A stretch of DNA of 41,152 nucleotides from JAQVUB01 sp033809415 (GTDB lineage: Bacteria; Verrucomicrobiota; Lentisphaeria; Oligosphaerales; Oligosphaeraceae): contig JAPXLT010000003.1 in NCBI GenBank assembly GCA_033809415.1, positions 1 through 41,152 of the forward strand, in the 5' to 3' direction. The number at the start of each line of letters is the position of its first letter. Within the stretch, counting starts at the first letter, position 1. Position numbers and translations under genes: made by a program. The notes under the pieces are model-generated. The model was not told where the DNA came from, did no database searches, and was given only the letters and a program-made list of their open reading frames with translations. Of this stretch, positions 23,219-31,150 are shown piece after piece.

Positions 23219-23440
23219 GCGTAGACTGTAGTGCGTGGTGCGTAGTGCGTGGTGCGTGGTGCGGGTCAGACGTGGTGGACAGTGTGGACAAAGTGGACAG
23301 GACAAGGACATCCCCCCGCGCCACGCCATTCAGCAGGAAAAGACTAAAGGCACCATCACAACCGAGACGGTTGCGCCACTCTTTAAACCTGCCCCCACTC
23401 GCCACTCGCCACTAATCCTGCCCCCTGCACCCTGCCGACG
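23219..23440. repeat. Intergenic repeat mosaic after nagB
   Basis: GTGCGTG heptamers (23228-23262), GTCAGACGTGGTGGACAGTG with 9-bp GTGGACA units, palindrome module (23327-23392, centre CAACCGAGACGGTTG), CACTCGC units and a short CACCCTG array (23419-23435). It is the forward counterpart of 6119-6299. Confidence 0.8.
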
Positions 23441-23483
23441 ATACAACTCCATAAAGCCGACCTTGGCGTACAATAATTTTGGA

Positions 23484-23549
23484 CAGGGATTATGTCTCGC
23501 CCTTACAGGGCTTTGCCGATGGTGTGATCCTTGACCCAGGGCGTTGCCC
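23484..23549. repeat. Palindromic dispersed repeat, left part (split by IS element)
   Basis: It matches 508-690 and 8243-8456 up to CCCAGGGCGTTGCCC, where the insertion sequence begins. The remainder continues at 24964. Confidence 0.85.
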
Positions 23550-24963
23550 CATAAGCGTTAAGTTGTTTGAGGTACCATGATTTCTTCCCAGTCTTCCATC
23601 TGAAGTTTCCTTTTCCGGGGCGCGTCCCGGATGCTCTTTTTAATCCAAGGCCAGTGTTCCCTGATTTCCCCCAGGCTCAGGGCCGGCAGCAGCCACTGCC
23701 TCAAGGAGTGCGCCATGAAGTCGAATATTGTCCACCAGCTCTCCTTGGCCGGGCTTTCCCCCGAAACATCTCCAGGGGGAAAAGCTCCCGTCCAGGTGGC
23801 GGGAGATTTTCTCGATCAACAATGCAGCGAAAAGCTTGCCGTGGAGCCATGCCCTCGAGCTTTCCTCCGCCTTCGTGGGCAGGTGCCCGAGCTGCAGCAG
23901 GCTCTTGAGCCTCTTGAAGGCCAGCTCCACCTGCCATCGCCAGCGGTAGATGGTCAGGATGGCGGACAGGGGGAAGCGCTCCCTGTCGAAGGTCGTGAAG
24001 ACGATGACGAACTCATTGACGAAATAGGTTTCCTCGCTGGGGGTGTAGTTGTACTTGGAACCATTGCGGCGGCATTTCTTGTGGGCAAGCGCGATCTGCT
24101 CCTCGTTTTTTCGGATCGCGCATATCCGCCCGGCGATCAGTTCGCCGGTGCCGGGGTCCCGGATGGCGCAGTCCCATTCCGCCGCCTGCCCCGGGAGCGT
24201 GAGCGCCCTGAGCTTGCCCACGAGCCCGAAGGGGGTGCCGTCGGACCCGGACAGCGGAAGGCTGGCGTGGTGGAGGCGCACGCAAACGTATCCGCCCCTG
24301 CGGGCGACGTATGCGATGCCGTTCGCCTTGCTGTAGCCGCGGTCCGCGACCAGGTGGTCGCCTTCCGAAACCGGGAAATGCATGAAGGACTCGCCCACCC
24401 CGGCCCCTTTCGCCTTTGTCAGCTTCGTGAAGTCGCATCCCGCATCGGGAATGGTCAGCGAATAGTGGAAGCGCCACGTGCTGCCGGTCGGGCCCGGCTC
24501 CTCGATGTCGGTAGCGTCCACGAGCCTGAGCTTCAGGCCCGGGATCGGGGCGAGGTCGTTCTGGGCGCCGAAAAGCTCCCCGCACATCTCTTCGAACAAG
24601 GGTCCGAACTTGATGAGGCGGTCGCGGAGGGCGACGTGCGACGAGACGTACTGGCCTGCCAGCCGGGTGCGGGCGGTCGTCTCCTTCAGCGACAGCCCGC
24701 AGGCGAGGTAGATCATCAGGGCATGCATGGTCTTGCCGAGGTCCTTGTCCTGCCGTGCGCCTTTCATGACGCCGAGGGCTTGTGCCCGTTCCTCCCAGTT
24801 CGCCGGGAAAAAGGATGCGATGTCGTCCCAGGCCGTAGTTTGAATGAAGTCGACCGCGCTGTTCATGTTGCCTCTGTGGTATGGTTTGATTACTGAAAGA
24901 CCGGAACCCTTTCAATAATATATCACACCAAGGCGAGATCAACAAAACAACTTAACGCTTATG
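23550..24963 (-). mobile_element. Complete IS4-family insertion sequence (IS231-like group)
   Basis: A 1414-bp element with perfect 19-bp terminal inverted repeats CATAAGCGTTAAGTTGTTT (23550-23568 and 24945-24963). It is bounded by an 11-bp direct duplication GGGCGTTGCCC at 23539-23549 and 24964-24974. The target fits GGG(N)5CCC, the site preference known for IS231A. It has inserted into the CCCAGGGCGTTGCCCTGGG palindrome of a dispersed repeat; removing it restores the sequence seen at 8380-8420. One intact transposase gene and perfect ends suggest a recent insertion. Confidence 0.95.
23640..24866 (-). CDS. IS4-family transposase
   Basis: The 408-residue DDE transposase has the first aspartate in RLVDATD, the second in LVADRGYSKANG, and the glutamate in the YRWRWQVELAFKRLKSL segment, which matches the IS4 family Y-(2)-R-(3)-E-(6)-K signature. 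The long insertion between the second D and the E is normal for IS4. AGAGG lies 5 nt before the ATG at 24866. The gene fills most of the element and is intact, so the element may be active. Its composition is more GC-rich than its surroundings. Confidence 0.95.
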   Translation of the reverse strand: MNSAVDFIQTTAWDDIASFFPANWEERAQALGVMKGARQDKDLGKTMHALMIYLACGLSLKETTARTRLAGQYVSSHVALRDRLIKFGPLFEEMCGELFGAQNDLAPIPGLKLRLVDATDIEEPGPTGSTWRFHYSLTIPDAGCDFTKLTKAKGAGVGESFMHFPVSEGDHLVADRGYSKANGIAYVARRGGYVCVRLHHASLPLSGSDGTPFGLVGKLRALTLPGQAAEWDCAIRDPGTGELIAGRICAIRKNEEQIALAHKKCRRNGSKYNYTPSEETYFVNEFVIVFTTFDRERFPLSAILTIYRWRWQVELAFKRLKSLLQLGHLPTKAEESSRAWLHGKLFAALLIEKISRHLDGSFSPWRCFGGKPGQGELVDNIRLHGALLEAVAAAGPEPGGNQGTLALD

Positions 24964-25024
24964 GGGCGTTGCCCTGGGCTGGTATGTCACGCCCCTTCAG
25001 GGCTAATCCCAACATCGCCGATCT
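24964..25024. repeat. Palindromic dispersed repeat, right part
   Basis: It resumes with GGGCGTTGCCCTGGGCTGG and ends CCAACATCGCCGATC, completing the copy interrupted at 23549. Confidence 0.85.
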
Positions 25025-25030
25025 GTCCGA

Positions 25031-25170
25031 CCCCTGCACCCCGCACCCTGCACCCTGCACCCTGCACCCTGCACCCTGCACCCTGCCCCCTGCACCCTGC
25101 ACCCTGCACCCTGCCCCTGCCCCCTGCACCCTGCACCCTGCCCCCTGCACCCCGCACCCTGCACCCTGCC
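25031..25170. repeat. 7-bp tandem array (CACCCTG unit), 5' of nagA
   Basis: About 19 heptamers with CCCCCTG and CACCCCG variants end 70 bp before nagA. The flank CCGACGATACAACTCCATAAAG after it also follows the array at 23435. Confidence 0.92.
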
Positions 25171-25240
25171 GACGATACAACTCCATAAAGCCGACCTTGG
25201 CGTTCTTGGCGTCTTGGCGGTTCAATGACGAGGCATTACA

Positions 25241-26398
25241 ATGCGTACGTTAATTCAGAATGCAAGCCTGATTTCACCTGGTGTTCACATCGAAAAAGGC
25301 GCAGTGCTGCTGGCTGGCGACCGCATCGAACAGGTCTTCACCTCGAACCGAAAATTACCGGAAGCAGACCAGGTTATCGACCTCGAGGGACTGCGCCTGC
25401 TGCCGGGCTTTATTGACATCCATTGCCATGGCCGAAGCAATCAAGACTTTTGCGACGGTACCGAAGAAGCCATCTGCCGTATCGGACGCGATAAACTGCA
25501 AGAGGGTGTCACCGGCTTTCTGGCAACAACCCTTACCGTCAGCAAAAAGGACTTGGAAAAGACTCTTCAAAGTGCCGAAAAATACCGGACGGAAAACAAC
25601 GATGGTGCCCGCCTGCTGGGCGTCCATCTCGAAGGCCCTTTCTTCAATCCCGAAGGCGCCGGCGCACAAAATCCGGATTTCCTGAAACTCCCGGATTTTT
25701 CACTGGTCGCGGAATTGAATGCCATCTGTCCGGTTCGCAAGGTTTCGTATTCGCCGGAACTGCCTGGTGCCATGGAATTCACCCGGCAGCTTGCCGAGGC
25801 AGGGATTATGCCGTCCGGTGCCCATAGCACTGCGGATTATGAGCAGACCCTGAAAGCCCTCGAGGCCGGCATGAAACATCTCACGCATTTCTGCAATGTG
25901 ATGACACCCCTGCATCACCTGCGTTTCGGCATGGTCGGCGCCGGTCTGACCGAAAAGGATATCTATGTTGAAATCATCTGCGACGGAGTCCATCTGATGG
26001 ACCCGATGATCAAGCTGATCTTGCAGATGAAAGGAGCAGACCGGGTCATGCTAATCACCGATGCCATCCGCGCCGCCGGAATGCCCGACGGGAATTATTC
26101 TCTAGGCGGGCTGCCGGTCATCGTAAAAAATGGAAAAGCCATGCTGGCGCACGCTGACCGGGTTGCAGGAAGCACACTGCAATTCTTCAAGGGAATCCAG
26201 AAGGTAGCTCGAGTCACCTCGTTGCCACCCAGCGAAATCGTCAAAATGACGGCATGGAACCAGGCAAATTCACTGGGACTCGAGAACTTCGGTAAAATCG
26301 AACCGGGCTTCTTCGCAGATTTCGCAGTCACGGATCACGACTGGAACCCAGTGCAAACCTGGGTCGCCGGAACCCCACGCTGGAAAGCTATTTTTTAA
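25241..26398 (+). CDS. nagA: N-acetylglucosamine-6-phosphate deacetylase
   Basis: The 385-residue amidohydrolase has the metal and substrate residues of NagA: DIHCHG (H61, H63), HLEGPFFN (E131), GAHSTADY (H195), THFCNVMTPLHH (H216) and LITDA with the catalytic D274. It removes acetate from GlcNAc-6-phosphate and yields the substrate of NagB. GAGG lies 7 nt before the ATG. Upstream is a heptamer array in place of a recognisable promoter. The last codons ATT TTT TAA run into ACACGGAC repeats. Confidence 0.95.
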   Translation: MRTLIQNASLISPGVHIEKGAVLLAGDRIEQVFTSNRKLPEADQVIDLEGLRLLPGFIDIHCHGRSNQDFCDGTEEAICRIGRDKLQEGVTGFLATTLTVSKKDLEKTLQSAEKYRTENNDGARLLGVHLEGPFFNPEGAGAQNPDFLKLPDFSLVAELNAICPVRKVSYSPELPGAMEFTRQLAEAGIMPSGAHSTADYEQTLKALEAGMKHLTHFCNVMTPLHHLRFGMVGAGLTEKDIYVEIICDGVHLMDPMIKLILQMKGADRVMLITDAIRAAGMPDGNYSLGGLPVIVKNGKAMLAHADRVAGSTLQFFKGIQKVARVTSLPPSEIVKMTAWNQANSLGLENFGKIEPGFFADFAVTDHDWNPVQTWVAGTPRWKAIF

Positions 26399-26614
26399 AC
26401 ACGGACTTTACACGGACTTTACACGGACTTTACACGGACTTTACACGGACTTTACACGGACTTTACACGGACGGAAGACAGCCCCCTGCACCCTGCACCC
26501 TGCACCCTGCACCCTGCCCCCTGCCCCCTGCCCCCTGCCCCCTGCCCCCTGCCCCCTGCACCCTGCACCCTGCACCCTGCACCCTGCACCCTGCACCCTG
26601 CACCCTGCACCCTG
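26399..26614. repeat. 11-bp array then 7-bp array between convergent genes
   Basis: About seven ACGGACTTTAC units (26399-26474) and about 18 CACCCTG/CCCCCTG heptamers (26481-26614) fill the whole gap between the nagA stop and the cysS stop. No separate terminator is seen. Confidence 0.92.
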
Positions 26615-26616
26615 CC

Positions 26617-28026
26617 TTATTTCCGCAGAACGCGTGGTCCTTTTGGCGTGTCTTCGACTAACCACCCTTGTTCATCGAGTGTTTTGCGCAAAGCATCTGC
26701 ACGGGCGAAATCTTTTGCCTTTCGAGCTGCCTGGCGTTCTTCCGCCAATGCCTGAATCTCTGCCGGAACCTGATCTGATCCAGCTTCCGGCTGGCATATC
26801 GCCAGCACCGAATCCATCCGACTCAGGCACTCTTGCACTGCACGGACAGCATTTCCGCCCAAGGGCGCCGCATCCAGCAGACGATTCACTTCCCGCACCA
26901 GATCAAACAATGCAGCAAAAGCGGCGGAGACATTCAGATCATCCGCCAGTGCCGCACCGAAATCCGCAATGGCCTTGGCCACAACAGGCTGCAACGCAGA
27001 AATATCACCATCCGGATTGCCGGCATTTTCCCGCAGGCGCGTCTGGAAGGCATCCAGCCGTTGCAGTGCAGCGCGTGCATCCTCGAGCGCTTTGAAGGAG
27101 AAGTTCAGCGATTGCCGGTAATGCGTTCCAATCAGCACCCAACGCACTTCACGACCGCTGTAGCCTTTATCAAGCAGTTCCTTGAGCGTATAGAAATTAC
27201 CGAGGGATTTCGACATTTTCTGGCCGTCGACAACCAGATGCGCACAATGCAGCCAGTAGTTGACAAAACGGCAGTCATTGGCGGCCTCGCTCTGAGCGAT
27301 CTCATCTTCATGATGCGGAAATATATTGTCGATACCACCGCAATGAATATCAAAAGTCGGTCCCAGATAGCGGCTGCTCATCGCGGAGCACTCGAGATGC
27401 CAGCCTGGCCGCCCGCGTCCCCAGGGACTTTCCCAGAAGACTTCCCCGTCGGCTTCATCCCAGGCCTTCCACAACGCAAAATCCGCGATGGACTCCTTGG
27501 CATATTCATCGAGTTTGACCCGGGTGCCGGAACGCATCTGCTCCGGGTCGATATTGACGAGTTGTCCATATTGCGGCCATTTGGCAATCGAGAAATAAAC
27601 AGAGCCGTCTTCGGCCTGATAAGCAATCCCCTTCTCCATCAGGATGCGTACAATCGCAATCATGTCATCAATATGCTCTGTTGCAGCCGGGTAGACATCC
27701 GCCGGCAAAAAACGCAGGCGTTCGATATCGGCAAAAAAAGCATCCTTATATTGGCGGGTAAAATCGGTCAAGGATTTTCCAGCGTCTCTCGACCCCTTGA
27801 TGGTTTTGTCATCCACATCAGTCAGATTCATCACGTGGCGGACTGCATACCCATGAAAAAGCAGAGTGCGCTTCAAAATATCCTCGAACGCATAGCAACG
27901 AAAATTGCCAATATGGGCATAGTTATAGACGGTCGGTCCGCAAGTGTATAGGCCGACTTTACCTGGCTGCAAGGGGACGAATTTCTCCCGGCGGCGATTC
28001 AGCGTATTATAGAAAAAGACTGACAT
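26617..28026 (-). CDS. cysS: Cysteinyl-tRNA synthetase
   Basis: The 469-residue class I synthetase has the zinc cysteine in LYTCGPTVYNYAHIGN with HIGN as the HIGH motif, WHLECSAMSSRYLG, GGIDNIFPHHEDEIAQSEA, and KMSKSLGN as the KMSKS loop. It charges tRNA-Cys. I chose ATG at 28026 because it gives the canonical N-terminus and has AGAGG 8 nt upstream; the ten extra codons up to 28056 derive from an ATGGACA repeat. Both ends abut tandem repeats. Confidence 0.97.
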   Translation of the reverse strand: MSVFFYNTLNRRREKFVPLQPGKVGLYTCGPTVYNYAHIGNFRCYAFEDILKRTLLFHGYAVRHVMNLTDVDDKTIKGSRDAGKSLTDFTRQYKDAFFADIERLRFLPADVYPAATEHIDDMIAIVRILMEKGIAYQAEDGSVYFSIAKWPQYGQLVNIDPEQMRSGTRVKLDEYAKESIADFALWKAWDEADGEVFWESPWGRGRPGWHLECSAMSSRYLGPTFDIHCGGIDNIFPHHEDEIAQSEAANDCRFVNYWLHCAHLVVDGQKMSKSLGNFYTLKELLDKGYSGREVRWVLIGTHYRQSLNFSFKALEDARAALQRLDAFQTRLRENAGNPDGDISALQPVVAKAIADFGAALADDLNVSAAFAALFDLVREVNRLLDAAPLGGNAVRAVQECLSRMDSVLAICQPEAGSDQVPAEIQALAEERQAARKAKDFARADALRKTLDEQGWLVEDTPKGPRVLRK

Positions 28027-28035
28027 ATGATAGAC

Positions 28036-28292
28036 CTCTGAATGGACAATGGACAATGGACAGGGACAGGGACAGGAATGGACAGGATGGACGAAATGGA
28101 CAGGAATGGACTTAACTTAATGGACAATGGACAATGGACAATGGACGATGGACAATGGACAATGGACAGGGACAGGAATGGACAGGATGGACGAAATGGA
28201 CAGGAATGGACAGGAATGGACTTAACTTAATGGACGATGGACGATGGACAATGGACAAGCAATCCGGATGGTTCGTCCATGTGGTTAAAAAA
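28036..28292. repeat. ATGGACAA tandem array and TTCGTG remnant
   Basis: From 28036 to 28258 there are short ATGGACA, GGACAGG and GATGGACG units, with the segment GGAATGGACTTAACTTAATGG repeated at 28101 and 28207. A remnant GGTTCGTCCATGTGGTTAAAAA closes it at the esterase 3' end. The cysS promoter must lie in or beyond this array. Confidence 0.85.
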
Positions 28293-28298
28293 GTTTTA

Positions 28299-29642
28299 TT
28301 ATTTTGCTTTTAGATCTTTGAAGAATTGATTCAGGCGAGCATTGCCTTTTGTATTGGGTGCGCTATGAGTCCCTGCTGGGGTCGTGGTGATTTCCTTGAC
28401 GATGCCTGCCGGGAGATTGTTAAATGCGGCAAAAACGCCGGTAGGCACACAGGTATTATCGACAAAACCAGTGCTGAACCAGGCTTCCGCCTTGATTCGT
28501 TTGGCGAAGTAAATATTGTCAAAATAGGCAGCCGTCTTGCACACCGCCGGATTATCCGGCTGACCATTGGCGTCTGCTTTGTACAGGCGTGGCCAACCCG
28601 GTTGACGTTGCGGTTTCGCCAGAGAACCGGAATGCTCACTCATAGCCGGCACCCCGGCAATGCAAATGGTCACCTGGGAATCCAACCCCGCCGCCGCAAT
28701 CGCCTGGGCACCACCCTGGCTGCCACCAATCACAATCAGGTTCTTGCCATCCCACTCCGGCAGAGATTTGACATAATCCAAGGCGCGCATCACCCGCATG
28801 TACATCCCCCGGAAATAAAATTTCATCGGATCGTCTTTGTCGCGGTGCGAATATCCTTTTAATTCATTCTGGTTCAATTGCTTGTAAAATTCGGCAGGCT
28901 GTCCGTTTTCGATTCCGTGTGCATTGACATCCAAAGCAATGGCACCCCGTGCAGCGTGATGAAAGGGCTTGTTCGCTGAATATACACCAGCACCATGATA
29001 GCTGACAACTGCCGGCAAACTCTTCTCAGCAGCGCCAACCGGCACGATCAGATACCCAGATACCGGCATTCCCCCGGCACAGTCTACTTTGACATCCCAG
29101 CACTCGAACTTGCCGTCATGGGCTTCCGGGACTTCTGCAGGCGCTTTTTTTACCTGAAGCGGAACCGCATCGAGTTCCGCGCGGGCAGCCGCCCAGTAGG
29201 CATCAAAGTCCGCCGGTTCTTCGCCTGCAGCCTGGATTTTCAGCGGGTCTACCATTGCTCCGATCTCGCCCGTCAAATTGACCTCCTGCTTGCGATGATT
29301 CAGCGTTTTCATCGGAGTGCCATCAGCATTGAATAGAGTAAAACGGATCTGCACCCACCCTGGAAACCCCAGAGAAGTCTTGACTTCATACGCAGACTCG
29401 CCGGTAACATAGGAACCTTTCTCGGTCAGATTTCCGTCGCCCCGCAGTAGATAATCCACCTTCATGCCACTGGCCGGTTTCCCATCCGCCAGAACCAGCG
29501 CCGAAAAGACAATCGGTTCATTTTGCTGATAGATCGCATCGGGCTTGTCCGTCTTCACCTCGAAACGATATTCCTGAGCAAAGGCCGCCAAAGCCGTAAA
29601 GGCAAAAACAACAAGCACACTGCGTAAAAATACAACTTTCAT
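28299..29642 (-). CDS. Secreted acetyl esterase, CE7 (acetyl xylan esterase) type
   Basis: The 447-residue protein has a signal peptide (hydrophobic residues 5-20, likely cleavage after AFAQ), a beta-rich N-terminal domain (about 25-125), and an alpha/beta-hydrolase domain of the AXE1 family with nucleophile S308 in GGSQGGAQA, D395 in STGFVDNTC and H426 in PAGTHS. CE7 enzymes deacetylate xylo-oligosaccharides and cephalosporin C. Export and the N-terminal domain point to action on acetylated plant or mucin-type glycans outside the cytoplasm. AGGAGG lies a few bases before the ATG. It is alone, in the same direction as the genes to its right but separated by a repeat module. Confidence 0.88.
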   Translation of the reverse strand: MKVVFLRSVLVVFAFTALAAFAQEYRFEVKTDKPDAIYQQNEPIVFSALVLADGKPASGMKVDYLLRGDGNLTEKGSYVTGESAYEVKTSLGFPGWVQIRFTLFNADGTPMKTLNHRKQEVNLTGEIGAMVDPLKIQAAGEEPADFDAYWAAARAELDAVPLQVKKAPAEVPEAHDGKFECWDVKVDCAGGMPVSGYLIVPVGAAEKSLPAVVSYHGAGVYSANKPFHHAARGAIALDVNAHGIENGQPAEFYKQLNQNELKGYSHRDKDDPMKFYFRGMYMRVMRALDYVKSLPEWDGKNLIVIGGSQGGAQAIAAAGLDSQVTICIAGVPAMSEHSGSLAKPQRQPGWPRLYKADANGQPDNPAVCKTAAYFDNIYFAKRIKAEAWFSTGFVDNTCVPTGVFAAFNNLPAGIVKEITTTPAGTHSAPNTKGNARLNQFFKDLKAK

Positions 29643-29730
29643 GAATCCTCCTTGTGACCACGGGAAAAGAACATCTTTAAAGTATAAACCATTTTCAGAC
29701 TTTTGGAAGCCCGATCCTGCAATATTTTGC

Positions 29731-29774
29731 TAATGTGAAATTTTCGTGCCTTTTCGTGCCTTTCGTGGTAAAAA
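29731..29774. repeat. CACGAA/TTCGTG module (reverse)
   Basis: AAATTTTCGTGCCTTTTCGTGCCTTTCGTGG ending in TAAAAAAAAT lies directly after the DUF3999 stop on its coding strand. Confidence 0.8.
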
Positions 29775-29777
29775 AAA

Positions 29778-31097
29778 TCAATCATCGGTGTTGTTTTTGC
29801 GTGCAGCGGTGATGAGCGCCCATGCTAGGGCAACAACAGCGAGGCAAAGCACGGCATACAGGGTCCAGCGCGGAAAGAAGGTTGACTGCGGCGGTTGCAG
29901 GGGAACAGGATCGCCTTTGCGCTCGAGCAGCGTCGCTTTCTGCACCGTAGTTTTCTGCAAGGCCTCGCGAATCAGTTCTGCGCTGCCGTAATCTGGTTCC
30001 GCACCATCAGGTTCGACTGTCAAACGGCAGGGCAATTGCTCCGCTTCCGCAAAAAATAACAGGCGGTATGCGGGAATCAGGTATTGGATTTTCTGCAGTT
30101 TCAGCGGGGAATTGTCATCATCCTGAAAGATCACCTGCATAGAGCCGGTGTTTTGCGGCGGAAAGCGCAAGTCAAGGTGATTTTTCCGGTAGCCTGGCAG
30201 ATCAATGGCCCAGATGCGTTCCTCGGCAAGAAACTGATTTTTCTGCCGCAACACCCGGACTTTTCTGCTGAAGTTGGCTTCTGCGCTTTCGATGCGGATT
30301 CCGCAGACTGGGAAACAAACTGGTGACAATTCAATGCTGGTCTGCTTCTGGCTGGGCAGACTCTGCATCGAGAATTCCCCGCTATCCACCGCCAGCCAGC
30401 AGGGTTTATTCTCTGCCTGGCGGTCGTAACGCTGCCAGAAGCGTACACGCTCGATCTTAAAGGCCTGCGTACGCACCTCGGTGGCAGAAACCGTCTCGAT
30501 GGCTTCGTCCTTGTTCCAAGTCTGGCGCACGGAGCGCAATTCCGCCTGGCGTTCCAGAGCGGCCTGGGAGATCAGCACTTTGAATTTACGGCATTTTCGG
30601 CTGTCAAAAGTCAGATCGACATTGCGCAGCTGCAAGACACGACTACTGTCGAAGATGAAGCCATCCTGCAGCAGACTGTGCCAGGCGTCATTCTCCCAAC
30701 CAAGAATTTCGACTGTCTGTTCGAAATTCCTTACACTGGTCTCGATACTCAAGCCATTGGGTTGAGGCGATTTTTCGTCCAGTTCGAAGTGCAGTTCGAG
30801 AGCACCCTGCCCGATTTCCCGAACCAGGGTTGCCACGCTACGGCATTCGTCTTGTACGCGGACGGTGGCGCTGCTCATGATCTGTTCCCGCAACCAAGGA
30901 ACCGTTTTGCCATGCCGGTCAAGAATCCGCAGACGTTCCGGGCGTCCGCCCAGCGAGATCAAGGCTTCCGCCGGCAACTCCAGACTTAGCAGAGCGCTGG
31001 AATCCCCAGTGGATACCGCTATCTCATATTCACAGAGTGCCCCCCAGGTTGCCCCCGTCAAAAAGACACAGAGGAATAAACAAAAAAAAGTTCTCAT
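29778..31097 (-). CDS. DUF3999 family protein
   Basis: The 439-residue protein has a signal peptide (MRTFFCLFLCVFLTGATWGA), a long periplasmic part of predicted beta-strands, and one C-terminal membrane helix (WTLYAVLCLAVVALAWALIT) with a short charged tail. The size, topology and position after a DUF2339 gene agree with DUF3999. The function is unknown. The ATG at 31097 begins the signal peptide; the open frame continues 131 codons upstream but overlaps the DUF2339 gene. A repeat module and a GGTGG site lie in the 53-bp gap after DUF2339, so the two genes are probably one operon. Confidence 0.75.
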   Translation of the reverse strand: MRTFFCLFLCVFLTGATWGALCEYEIAVSTGDSSALLSLELPAEALISLGGRPERLRILDRHGKTVPWLREQIMSSATVRVQDECRSVATLVREIGQGALELHFELDEKSPQPNGLSIETSVRNFEQTVEILGWENDAWHSLLQDGFIFDSSRVLQLRNVDLTFDSRKCRKFKVLISQAALERQAELRSVRQTWNKDEAIETVSATEVRTQAFKIERVRFWQRYDRQAENKPCWLAVDSGEFSMQSLPSQKQTSIELSPVCFPVCGIRIESAEANFSRKVRVLRQKNQFLAEERIWAIDLPGYRKNHLDLRFPPQNTGSMQVIFQDDDNSPLKLQKIQYLIPAYRLLFFAEAEQLPCRLTVEPDGAEPDYGSAELIREALQKTTVQKATLLERKGDPVPLQPPQSTFFPRWTLYAVLCLAVVALAWALITAARKNNTDD

Positions 31098-31109
31098 AGC
31101 ACCACCAAT

Positions 31110-31149
31110 CATTTTTCGTGTCTTTTTGTGTCTTTTCGTTGTTAAAAAA
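31110..31149. repeat. CACGAA/TTCGTG module inside an operon
   Basis: ATTTTTCGTGTCTTTTTGTG followed by TCTTTTCGTTGTTAAAAAAT occupies most of the gap between the DUF2339 stop (31151) and the DUF3999 start. Confidence 0.8.
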
Positions 31150-31150
31150 T

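Noticed and set aside
23631..24896. 421-codon plus-strand ORF
   Set aside because: It is the antisense of the IS4 transposase, which has intact DDE motifs and lies between the IS ends.
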